A DNA stretch of 64,000 bases from Lysobacter firmicutimachus (GTDB lineage: Bacteria > Pseudomonadota > Gammaproteobacteria > Xanthomonadales > Xanthomonadaceae): assembly GCF_037027445.1 (NCBI RefSeq), contig NZ_JBANDL010000002.1:4844001-4908000 (forward strand), read 5' to 3'. Position numbers and translations under genes: made by a program. Below the pieces are notes generated by a model. It did no database searches and had not been told where the DNA came from. It was given only the letters and a program-made list of their open reading frames with translations. Below, in pieces: positions 49,219 through 56,725 of this stretch (position 1 is its first letter; each line of letters opens with the position of its first letter).

Positions 49219-50172
49219 ATGGATTTCAGTTCGTTCTCGCCGGCGCTGGTGCTGGTCACGGTGGTCAGCCTGGCGCTGGCCCCGTTCGTCGCGGTGATGG
49301 TGACGTCCTTCACCAAGATCGTGGTCGTGCTGAGCCTGCTGCGCAACGCGCTGGGCCTGCAGCAGGTGCCGCCGAACGTGGTCATCAACGGCCTGGCGAT
49401 CGTGCTGTCGATCTACGTGATGTATCCGGTGATCCTGGAAACCCACGACGCGATCAATGCGCGCCTGAGCGGCCAACCGGCGGCGAGCGCGACTCAGGGC
49501 CAGCCGCCGGTCGGCGCCGCCGCGCCCGCGGGCGCACCGGCCGCCAGCGCAGCGACAGCGCCTGCGGCCAGCGCTGCGCCGGTCGCCGTCAATGCCGCTG
49601 CGACGCCCGCCGCGAACGCGCCGGCGCCGACCGGCTTGGCCGCCGGCACCAGCGTGACCGTCACCACCACCGCCACGCCGGTCGCCGCTGCGCCCGCCGC
49701 ACCGGCCGCGGCCGCGACCACCGCCGGCGGCGCGGGCAAACCGCCCTCGGCCCTGCTCAGCGCCGGCGGCAAGATGGACACCGCGCGCCTGTTGGCGCTG
49801 ATGGACGCCGGCAAGGAGCCGCTGCGCAAGTTCCTGATCAAGCACTCCAGCGATGCCGAGCGGGCGTTCTTCCTGCGCAGCGCCCAGCGCCTGCTGCCGC
49901 CGGCCGCGCGCGGCGACATCTCGGTGAACGACTTCATCGTGGTGATCCCCGCCTTCACCGTCAGCGAACTCACCGCCGCGTTCCAGATCGGCTTCCTGAT
50001 CTTCCTGCCGTTCCTGATCATCGACCTGGTGGTGTCCAACATCCTGCTCTCGCTGGGCATGATGATGCTGTCCCCCACCACCGTCTCGCTGCCGTTCAAG
50101 CTGCTGCTGTTCGTGCTGATCGGCGGCTGGGCCAAGCTGGTGCACGGCTTGGTGTTGACCTACGGCGGCTAG
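49219..50172 (+). CDS. sctR: Type III secretion export gate protein SctR, with a large Ala/Pro insertion
   Basis: The 317-residue protein matches FliP/SctR: N-terminal helices (LVLVTVVSLALAPFVAVMVTSFTKIVVVLSLLRNALGLQQVPPNVVINGLAIVLSIYVMYPVI), then C-terminal FIVVIPAFTVSELTAAFQIGFLIFLPFLIIDLVVSNILLSLGMMMLSPTTVSLPFKLLLFVLIGGW. Family members are about 215-220 residues. Here about 95 residues rich in Ala, Pro and Thr (residues 84-180) are inserted in the loop after the second helix. Confidence 0.95.
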   Translation: MDFSSFSPALVLVTVVSLALAPFVAVMVTSFTKIVVVLSLLRNALGLQQVPPNVVINGLAIVLSIYVMYPVILETHDAINARLSGQPAASATQGQPPVGAAAPAGAPAASAATAPAASAAPVAVNAAATPAANAPAPTGLAAGTSVTVTTTATPVAAAPAAPAAAATTAGGAGKPPSALLSAGGKMDTARLLALMDAGKEPLRKFLIKHSSDAERAFFLRSAQRLLPPAARGDISVNDFIVVIPAFTVSELTAAFQIGFLIFLPFLIIDLVVSNILLSLGMMMLSPTTVSLPFKLLLFVLIGGWAKLVHGLVLTYGG

Positions 50173-50182
50173 CGCCGCCTTC

Positions 50183-50268
50183 GGGATTGGGGATTCGGGA
50201 TTCGCCGAACCCCTCCCGGCCCCGCACCGCTTTAGCTTTCCAATCCCCAATCCCAAATCCCCAATCCC
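50183..50268 (+). repeat. Inverted heptamer arms between sctR and sctS
   Basis: GGGATTG, GGGATTC, GGGATTC (50183-50203) face CAATCCC, CAATCCC, AAATCCC, CAATCCC (50241-50268). They can form a hairpin of about 21 bp with a loop of about 38 bases. It ends 7 bases before the sctS ATG, so it may influence sctS translation. Confidence 0.85.
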
Positions 50269-50275
50269 GGCCGCT

Positions 50276-50542
50276 ATGGGCGACATGCTAGAACTCACCA
50301 AACAGGCCCTGTGGCTGACCCTGCTGTTGTCGGGGCCGCCGGTGGTGGCTGCGGCCGTGGTGGGCCTGGTGGTGGCCTTCATCCAGGCCGCAACCCAGTT
50401 GCAGGAGCAGACCTTCGCCTACGCGATCAAGTTCGCGGTGATCGTGGTGACCCTGTTCGTCACCGCGTCGATGATCGGCGGCACGCTGTACACCTTCGCC
50501 GACCGGATCTTCATCGACTTCCCGGGCCTGGTCCGGCACTAA
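50276..50542 (+). CDS. sctS: Type III secretion export gate protein SctS
   Basis: The 88-residue protein has the two membrane helices of FliQ/SctS: LWLTLLLSGPPVVAAAVVGLVVAFIQAATQLQEQTFAYAIKFAVIVVTLFVTASMIGGTLYTFADRIF. No clear ribosome site precedes 50276, since the heptamer arm occupies that place. An ATG at 50285 (MLELTKQALWL) is a possible start and would match the family length as well. Confidence 0.93.
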   Translation: MGDMLELTKQALWLTLLLSGPPVVAAAVVGLVVAFIQAATQLQEQTFAYAIKFAVIVVTLFVTASMIGGTLYTFADRIFIDFPGLVRH

Positions 50543-50556
50543 GGCGCAGGCGGGCG

Positions 50557-51342
50557 ATGAATTTCGATTCGGTCGGCAACGTCCTGCTCGCGCTGGGGCT
50601 GGTGCTGCCGCGGGTGATCGGGGCCTTCATGATGCTGCCGCTGCTCACCTCGGAGAACATGCCCCCACTGGTGCGCAACAGCTTCATGGTCAGCCTGGCG
50701 ATCATCGCCATCCCGGTGGCCATGAACGGCGTGCCGCTCAATACCCTGGGCACCTTCGCCTGGGCGCCGATCATCCTCAAAGAGCTGTTCATCGGCGTAT
50801 CGATCGGCTTCTGCTTCGGCATGGTGTTCTGGGCGATCAGCGCCGCGGGCAACATCATCGACACCCAGGTCGGCATGACCCTGGCGCAGGTGTTCGACCC
50901 GATCCAGGGCCATCAGGCCTCGCTGCACGGCAGCTTCCTGTCGCAATTCGCGGCCTGGCTGTTCATGGCCAGCGGCGCCTTCCTGGTGTTCCTCGACCTG
51001 CTGCTGTCGAGCTACGCGATGTGGTCGGTGACCTCGTACTTCCCCGACCTGCATCCGATCGGCATGGAGCTGTTCGTCGGACAATTCAGCTACCTGATGA
51101 CCGCGCTGCTGGTGCTGGCCGCGCCGGCGATGGTGGTGCTGCTGCTGATCGACCTGTCGTTCGGCCTGGTCAACCGCTTCGCCCCGCAGCTCAACGTCTT
51201 CACCATCACCATGCCGATCAAGGCCTGGCTGGCGACCTGGATCATCCTGCTGATGCTCGGCGTGTACGTCGAGATCGTGCTCGACCGCCTGGCCGACAAC
51301 CGCGGCTTGCTGGATGCCTTGAACCGCGTGTTCGGCGGGTGA
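50557..51342 (+). CDS. sctT: Type III secretion export gate protein SctT
   Basis: The 261-residue protein is of the FliR/SctT family with about six membrane helices: LLALGLVLPRVIGAFMMLPLLTSENMPPLVRNSFMVSLAI, KELFIGVSIGFCFGMVFWAISAAGNIIDTQVGMTLAQVFDPIQG, and FVGQFSYLMTALLVLAAPAMVVLLLIDLSFGLVNRFAPQLNVFTITMPIKAWLATWII. It is 14 bases downstream of sctS, completing the R-S-T gate order. Confidence 0.96.
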   Translation: MNFDSVGNVLLALGLVLPRVIGAFMMLPLLTSENMPPLVRNSFMVSLAIIAIPVAMNGVPLNTLGTFAWAPIILKELFIGVSIGFCFGMVFWAISAAGNIIDTQVGMTLAQVFDPIQGHQASLHGSFLSQFAAWLFMASGAFLVFLDLLLSSYAMWSVTSYFPDLHPIGMELFVGQFSYLMTALLVLAAPAMVVLLLIDLSFGLVNRFAPQLNVFTITMPIKAWLATWIILLMLGVYVEIVLDRLADNRGLLDALNRVFGG

Positions 51343-51346
51343 GGCG

Positions 51347-51402
51347 GGGATTCGGGATTCGGGATTCGGGATTCGGGATTCGGGATTCGGGATTCGGGAT
51401 TC
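51347..51402 (+). repeat. Heptamer tandem array (GGGATTC)8
   Basis: Eight exact units starting 4 bases after the sctT stop, with the same heptamer that forms the arms between sctR and sctS. The gap 51343-51601 otherwise holds only a MITE-like inverted repeat. Confidence 0.95.
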
Positions 51403-51448
51403 GGCGGAGCATGCTGCCGATGCCCCTTTGGATCAACGCTGGCGGTTC

Positions 51449-51556
51449 TCCCTTTGAAAAAGGGAGGTAGGAATTTGCTTTTGGCTTCGCTTCGATGCGC
51501 TTGCTCGTGAAAGCAACCGCAACGGCAAATCCCCCCTAGCTCCCTTTTTCAAATGG
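51449..51556 (+). repeat. MITE-like inverted repeat
   Basis: The left arm CTCCCTTTGAAAAAGGGAGG and the right arm CTCCCTTTTTCAAATGGGGA are imperfect inverted copies about 30 bases long, around a 50-base centre. A single arm-like copy lies at 31790 outside the T3SS locus. No gene is inside. Confidence 0.6.
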
Positions 51557-51601
51557 GGAAACAGCGAGAGGATTGCGAAGGCCGTCCACAACCGCCGCGC
51601 C

Positions 51602-52711
51602 TCAGCGCGGCTCTTCCACCGGCGGCGGCAGTTCCGGCGTGCTGTCGTCGCCGTCGCGCAGGCGGCGCACGCCTTCGGCCCAGTGCAGGACCTCGGCCAC
51701 CGCTTCGAAGAACTCGTTGCCGATGTAGTCGTCCAGGGCGACGCGCTCGTTGAGGCCGCGCGCGAGTTCGACGTTCTGCAGGATCGGCACCCCCGCCTCG
51801 ACCGCCGCGGCCTTGATCTGCTCGGCCATGTAGCCCTCGCCCTTGGCGACCACGACCGGCAGGTCGGTCACGCCGTGCTCGTACTGCAGGGCGATGGCGA
51901 TGTGGGTGGGATTGGTCACGACGACGTTCGACTGGCGGACGGCATTGAGCATGTTCTGCTGCGACCATTCCTGATGCAACTGCCGGCGCCGGCTCTTCAC
52001 ATGCGGGTCGCCCTCGTTCTCCTTGACCTCCTGCTGGATGTCGCGGCGGCTCATGCGCAGCTGCTTCAGGTAGGCGAACTTCTGGTACCAGACGTCGATC
52101 GCCGAGACGAAGAAGAACACGAAGATCGTCCACACCGAGATCCGCACCAGCCCGTGCCAGATGCCCGCGCCCATCGCCGCCGGCGGCGCGTAGGGCAGCA
52201 GCATCAGCTGGGCCAGCATCTGGAACAGGACGAAACCGCCGATGCCGATCAGGGCGGCGCTCTTGAGCACCGACTTGACCAGCTCGACCAGGTTGTCCAT
52301 GGAGAACATCTTCTTCAGCCCTTCGGCCGGGTTCATCTTCTCCATGCTGGGCTTGAGCTTCTCCAGGGTCAGGATCGGCCCGACCTGGAGGAACTCGACG
52401 ATCACGCCCAGGAACACCGCCATCGCCAGCAACGGCAGCGACAGCCACAGCAGGGCGTCGAACGCCGCTGCGCCGGATTCGCGCAGGGCGTCGCCGAAGG
52501 GTTGGTTGATCGCCTTGAGGCAGGTCTCGAACAGCCGGATCAGCTTGGTGCGCATGAAGTCCAGCATCAGCCAGCCGCATACCACCCAGCCGAGCACCAG
52601 CACCGTGCTGGTCAGCTCCTTGCTCTTGGCGACATTGCCTTCCTTGCGCGCGTCCCGGATCCGTTTTGGGGTCGGCGGTTCGGTCTTGTCGGCGCCCTGG
52701 TCCTTCGCCAT
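51602..52711 (-). CDS. sctU: Type III secretion switch protein SctU
   Basis: The 369-residue protein has the FlhB/YscU layout: a basic N-terminus, four membrane helices, KPSMEKMNPAEGLKKMFS, and the cytoplasmic domain with the autocleavage site NPTH at residues 267-270 (VVVTNPTHIAIALQYE). Cleavage there changes substrate specificity together with SctP. It is transcribed opposite to sctQ-T, which is a rearranged order. The start at 52711 follows family length; a frame extension to 52792 is possible. Confidence 0.97.
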   Translation of the reverse strand: MAKDQGADKTEPPTPKRIRDARKEGNVAKSKELTSTVLVLGWVVCGWLMLDFMRTKLIRLFETCLKAINQPFGDALRESGAAAFDALLWLSLPLLAMAVFLGVIVEFLQVGPILTLEKLKPSMEKMNPAEGLKKMFSMDNLVELVKSVLKSAALIGIGGFVLFQMLAQLMLLPYAPPAAMGAGIWHGLVRISVWTIFVFFFVSAIDVWYQKFAYLKQLRMSRRDIQQEVKENEGDPHVKSRRRQLHQEWSQQNMLNAVRQSNVVVTNPTHIAIALQYEHGVTDLPVVVAKGEGYMAEQIKAAAVEAGVPILQNVELARGLNERVALDDYIGNEFFEAVAEVLHWAEGVRRLRDGDDSTPELPPPVEEPR

Positions 52712-52829
52712 GCGCGGCCCTTGCAGCGAGAGGGTGACGAGGCTATCACGCAGACCGGACCGCGACCGTGGCGGCGTCGCCACTCCGGTCACGCTCCGGC
52801 GCCGGGCAGCTGAACCGGGGCGAGGGCAC

Positions 52830-52845
52830 CTAGGGTCGTCCCGAG
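52830..52845. promoter_or_regulatory. T3SS-locus palindromic box 2 (CTAGGGTCGTCCCGAG)
   Basis: Identical to box 1, 68 bases upstream of the 107-residue protein gene. It could also serve sctU, which starts 119 bases to the left and is divergent. Confidence 0.65.
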
Positions 52846-52912
52846 TATCCTCCCTCCCCGTGCGGCGTTACATTTCGCCCATCCCCCCGACTTCACCCGT
52901 TGCCTGCCCCGC

Positions 52913-53236
52913 ATGAGCACCATCGGTCCCGATTCGCGCATCGACCGCGCCAGCCTCGACGGGCAGGCCGCGCTCGAGAGTCTGCGCGGGCGCGAACCGA
53001 CCGCACAGGAACAGATCCAGCAAGCCCCCCAGGTTGCCGAAGCGGCGATGCCGGCGTATGCGCCGCCGGCCGCCGACGCCGGCGAAACCGTGCTCAACGC
53101 CGACGCCTGGAGCGGCGTGCCGGAAGGCGAGCGCCGCCTGGCCGGCGATCCCGGCTTCGAGCACGAACTCGGCCGCCTGGACCTGTCCTCCGCCGCCGAC
53201 CGCGGCGCCGACGCCGTCCTCGACGCGCTCGCCTGA
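52913..53236 (+). CDS. Small T3SS-edge protein, candidate substrate or regulator
   Basis: The 107-residue product (MSTIGPDSRIDRASLDGQAALESLRGREPTAQEQIQQ...) is rich in Ala, Glu and Pro, lacks a signal peptide and membrane segment, and is not recognised. Its placement after a box identical to that of the left-edge gene suggests joint control with the T3SS. A secreted substrate is possible. Confidence 0.6.
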   Translation: MSTIGPDSRIDRASLDGQAALESLRGREPTAQEQIQQAPQVAEAAMPAYAPPAADAGETVLNADAWSGVPEGERRLAGDPGFEHELGRLDLSSAADRGADAVLDALA

Positions 53237-53358
53237 TCCGTTCCGGGGCAGGAGCGGCGCCAGCCGCGGCCGTGCCCCGGCGCGCCCTAACCGAGACATC
53301 GGCCCGGCCCCCGCGTCCGCGCTACCCTAGGCGCCGGTCCGACCGCGTCCCGCCCCGC

Positions 53359-54042
53359 TTGAACGATTCCATTCCCAGCCCCGAAGCCCTGCGCGCCGGC
53401 GCCGACCGGCTGATCTCCGCGCTCGCCGCGCACAGCGACGCGGAGTATCGCCTGGCCGTGCTCAAGCGCGTGGTGCGCCGGCTCGGCGAAGACCGCTATC
53501 CCTTGTTCATCCGCCTGCTCGGGGTGGTCGCCGAGAGCGACGACGCGCATGCCCAGCGCCTGCTCGCCGACACCTTCGGCACCGCCTTGCGGCGCATGGA
53601 CCTGCCCGGCGGCGCGTTGAGCTCTTGGGGCGCGACCCGCCTGCCCGATGCCGGCGGCCCGGTCGCGGTCAGCGCCTTGTCCGGACATTTCTTCGGCGCC
53701 ACGCCACGGCGCCTGCTCGGCCCGGTCGAATACCTGACCGTGTGGCACCTGCAACGCACTCAGCGCACCGCGCTGGGCGCGGCCAGCTTCCGCACCGCGT
53801 TGTCGCGCCTGATCGCCCTGCTCAACCGCAGCGAAGACGCGCGCACCCTGTATCCGCAGAAACTCGCCGCCGACGCCCAGAACGAAATGGAAGGCGCCTA
53901 CACCCGCGCCACCCGCGAGCGCCTGGCGGCGATGGCCGCGGCCTGGAAAGCCGGACGCAGCCCGGACGAAGTCGCCCAGGCCGCGCTCGACAGCGGCGAA
54001 GACGCACCGCACCCCAGCGGCTGGGTGGTACGCGATCTGTAA
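53359..54042 (+). CDS. Conserved-looking protein of unknown function
   Basis: The 227-residue frame starts with TTG at 53359; no ATG is near, so the start is uncertain. It is helical, with segments DAEYRLAVLKRVVRRLGEDRYPLFIRLLGVVAESDD and ALGAASFRTALSRLIALLNRSEDARTLYP. No family is recognised. It precedes the SCO-family gene by 66 bases, so it may belong to the copper-related unit. Confidence 0.65.
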   Translation: MNDSIPSPEALRAGADRLISALAAHSDAEYRLAVLKRVVRRLGEDRYPLFIRLLGVVAESDDAHAQRLLADTFGTALRRMDLPGGALSSWGATRLPDAGGPVAVSALSGHFFGATPRRLLGPVEYLTVWHLQRTQRTALGAASFRTALSRLIALLNRSEDARTLYPQKLAADAQNEMEGAYTRATRERLAAMAAAWKAGRSPDEVAQAALDSGEDAPHPSGWVVRDL

Positions 54043-54108
54043 GCGCTGGCAGCGCCACCCCACGCTGCGACACTCGACCACATCCGCGCCTGCGACGGCG
54101 GTGCTGCA

Positions 54109-54753
54109 ATGCGGACCTCCCGCATCGACCAGGCCGCCGCCGTGTCCGCGCTCCGCCTTCCCGTCCCGATCGAACTGTCTGCGCGCCGCCGCATCCTCGC
54201 CGGCCTGGCCTGCGCCGGCCTGCTCAGCGCCTGCGGCGGTCAGCGTCCGCTGTCGCTGCACGGCATCAACTTGACCGGACGCGATTTCGCCCGCGATTTC
54301 CAGTTGCTCGACCCGCAAGGCCGCGAACGCCGCCTGGCCGAATTCCGCGGTCGCCCGGTGTTGCTGTTCTTCGGCTTCACCCAGTGCCCGGACGTGTGCC
54401 CGACTGCGTTGACCCGCGCGGTGCAGATCCGCAAATTGCTCGGCGCGCAAGGCGAGCGCCTGCAGGTGATCTTCGTGACCCTGGACCCGGAGCGCGACAC
54501 GCCGAGCGTGCTGGACACCTACGTGCGCGCCTTCGACCCGGGCTTCCTCGGGCTGTACGGCGACGCCGAGCGCACCGCCCGCACCGCCAAGGACTTCCGC
54601 GTGGTCTACGCCAAAGTTCCGACCGGCGCGTCCTACACCATCGACCACTCGGCGCTGAGCTACGTGTTCGACGCCGAAGGCGCGCTGCGCATCGCCCTGC
54701 GCCACGAGCAGAGCGCGCAGCACTGCGTCGACGATATCCGTCAGATCCTCTGA
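54109..54753 (+). CDS. SCO1/SenC family copper-handling lipoprotein
   Basis: The 214-residue precursor carries a lipobox (AGLLSACGG) and a thioredoxin-like domain with the copper-binding CPDVC motif (FFGFTQCPDVCPTALT) and a distal His in TIDHSALSYVFD. SCO proteins deliver copper to the CuA site of cytochrome oxidase or act as thiol reductants. A PCuAC gene follows 36 bases later. Confidence 0.93.
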   Translation: MRTSRIDQAAAVSALRLPVPIELSARRRILAGLACAGLLSACGGQRPLSLHGINLTGRDFARDFQLLDPQGRERRLAEFRGRPVLLFFGFTQCPDVCPTALTRAVQIRKLLGAQGERLQVIFVTLDPERDTPSVLDTYVRAFDPGFLGLYGDAERTARTAKDFRVVYAKVPTGASYTIDHSALSYVFDAEGALRIALRHEQSAQHCVDDIRQIL

Positions 54754-54789
54754 CGTCCGCTCTCCTCGGTCCCCCACGAGCGCTACCCG

Positions 54790-55239
54790 ATGATCGCCCG
54801 CTTCCGTTGCGCCGCCCTGGCCGCGTTGTTGTGCTTGTCCAGCGCCACCGCCGCCGCCCAAGTCGCGGTCGACGCGCCCTGGGTGCGCGCCAGCGTCGCC
54901 CAGCAACACGCCACCGGCGCCTTCATGCGCCTGACGGCGCAGCGCGACACCCGCCTGATCGCGGCCCGCTCGCCGGTCGCCGCCGCCGTGGAAGTGCACG
55001 AGATGGCGATGGACGGACAGATGATGCGCATGCGCCAGATCGCCGCCCTGCCCCTGCCCGCCGGTCGCCGCATCGCCCTGGCCCCGGGCGGCTACCACAT
55101 CATGCTGATCGGCCTACATCGCGCCCTGCGCGCCGGCGAACGCGTGCCGATGCCCCTGGTGTTCGAAGATGCGCAGGGCAAGCGCAGCGAGACGCAGGTG
55201 CAGGCGCTGGTCAGACCGCTGGGGGCGACGGGGCCGTGA
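54790..55239 (+). CDS. Copper chaperone PCu(A)C
   Basis: The 149-residue precursor has a signal peptide (ALAALLCLSSATAAAQ) and the family copper site: HEMAMDGQMMRM followed by GGYHIMLIGL (His and Met ligands). Such proteins hand Cu(I) to cytochrome oxidase in concert with SCO, matching the gene pair. Confidence 0.93.
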   Translation: MIARFRCAALAALLCLSSATAAAQVAVDAPWVRASVAQQHATGAFMRLTAQRDTRLIAARSPVAAAVEVHEMAMDGQMMRMRQIAALPLPAGRRIALAPGGYHIMLIGLHRALRAGERVPMPLVFEDAQGKRSETQVQALVRPLGATGP

Positions 55240-55272
55240 GGCCCCAACGCGGCGACGGCGATACGCGCTGTT

Positions 55273-55703
55273 GTTGCTGTTGCCGTGAAGCGCTTGGCGC
55301 CGCTTCGGACTCGCGAAAACAAATCGAAGCCCCGTCGGGCGGCCCGCAGGGAGGCGGGCCGTGCGCAGCCGGGCCAGGGAGGGCCTGTGAGGAGCAGCCC
55401 GCGCCATGAGGTTTTCTTTGGTTGCTTTTGACCGAAGGAAATCCGGTAGGACTGCCTTGGTCAAGAAGGTGGCCTGGCCGCTAGCGGACGGAAGCTTCGC
55501 TTGAAGCTTTGAAGCCTTCGAGCGACAAACGCCGCGAGACCGCACGAGCGCGGTCGCGGCTTACGCCGCTCCTACAAAGGTCTAGGACAAAGACGCGACG
55601 AGCGTGAAGGATGGCGGTCGCGACTTGCGTCGCTCCTACAAGGGGGCCAGGACAAAGACGCGGCGAGCGTGAAGGATGGCGGTCGTGGTTTGCGCCGCTT
55701 CTA
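55273..55703 (+). repeat. Large dispersed repeat, copy E
   Basis: Fifth copy of the element described at 13516, with GTTGCT and GTTGCC units, the CCCGTCGGGCGGCCCGCAGGGAGGC block, and three short palindromes (55552, 55614, 55678). Arms of the internal hairpin are more diverged here. From 55240 to 55821 no gene is supported. Confidence 0.8.
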
Positions 55704-55821
55704 CGCCGCGACGGTCGCGGGCTTCGATCGGTGGCGTCGGCGTTGGGCTCTCTGCGCGTCCCGGGGGCGCGGCGTATGACCGGAGGAAATCCCCGTGCTG
55801 CGCCGCTCCCACCTGACCGGG

Positions 55822-56397
55822 TTACAGGCCGACGATGCGGCGCTCCGGACCGGGACGCTTGCCGAGCTTGCGCTGCAGCGAACGCCGGTGCATGCCGAGC
55901 AGGCGCGCAGTCGCCGAGATGTTGCCCCCGGTGTCGTTGAGCGCCTGCTGGATGTGCTCCCACTCCATCCGCCGCAGCGGCATCATCGTCTCGCTCGCCG
56001 CGGCCACCGGCGGCGGCGCGTCCGCCGATTCGATGCCGAGCACCGCCAGGATCGCCGGCACGCTGGCCGGCTTGGGCAGATAGTCGTCGGCGCCGCGCTT
56101 GATCGCATCGACCGCGGTCGCCACGCTGGCGTAGCCGGTGACCAGCACGATGCGCATGTCCGGCCGCAGCTCGCGCAGCGGCCGGATCAGCTGCAGGCCG
56201 GATTCGTGGCCGAGCTTGAGGTCGATCAGGGCGAAGCCCGGCGGCTGCGCCAGGGCCAGGTCGAGCGCCTGGCGGACGCTGCCGGCAGTGCGGCTTTCGA
56301 TGCCGCGGCGGGCGAGGCTGCGTTGCAGGGTGGCGACGTAGGCCGGGTCGTCGTCGACGAGCAGGCCGCTCAGTAACGGACGGGACAATGCGTTCAT
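55822..56397 (-). CDS. ActR/RegA-type response regulator
   Basis: The 191-residue protein has a receiver domain (GLLVDDDPAYVATLQRSL; phosphoacceptor Asp in ALIDLKLGHESGL; LVTGYASV; DYLPKPA) and a Fis-like C-terminal HTH (MEWEHIQQALNDTGGNISATARLLGMHRRSLQRKLGKR), the RegA/ActR/PrrA arrangement. These regulators control redox and respiratory genes. The partner kinase is not in the window on the side seen. The start at 56397 is the second ATG; one at 56406 adds three residues. Confidence 0.92.
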   Translation of the reverse strand: MNALSRPLLSGLLVDDDPAYVATLQRSLARRGIESRTAGSVRQALDLALAQPPGFALIDLKLGHESGLQLIRPLRELRPDMRIVLVTGYASVATAVDAIKRGADDYLPKPASVPAILAVLGIESADAPPPVAAASETMMPLRRMEWEHIQQALNDTGGNISATARLLGMHRRSLQRKLGKRPGPERRIVGL

Positions 56398-56725
56398 GCG
56401 CCGCATCCTAGTCCCGTCGCCGCGCCGCAGGGCTGCGGCAAACCGCCGCAGGACAAACTGTCCAGGGGTCTGCTAGCACGCCGCCCGTGTAGGAGCGGCG
56501 CGAGCCGCGACCACCGGAGCGGTGGGATACCACGCCACGCTCAAAAAGCGACTACCCGCCCGATCCGTAGCGCCATGGCCTCGCCTACCGGGCCTTGCCC
56601 ACAACGCTTGCGTACGTCGCTTCGGTTGTCGCGGCTTACGACCGAAGGAAACCCCCGTGGGAGGCCGTTCCTACAGGACAGCGGCGACGCCGCTCCGCCC
56701 GGCGGGCGAAGCGGCGCTGCGAGCG
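56398..56725. other. Intergenic region
   Basis: This gap holds one short palindrome copy (GTAGGAGCGGCGCGAGCC at 56489) and a promoter for the response regulator. No gene is supported. Confidence 0.5.

Noticed and set aside
51347..51402. Possible CRISPR-like direct repeats after sctT
   Set aside because: Seven-base units are perfectly contiguous with no spacers.
31547..53300. PIP box (TTCGC-N15-TTCGC) or HrpL-type promoters in the T3SS locus
   Set aside because: I scanned the intergenic regions and saw no convincing pair at proper spacing; the CTAGGG box was the only recurring signal.
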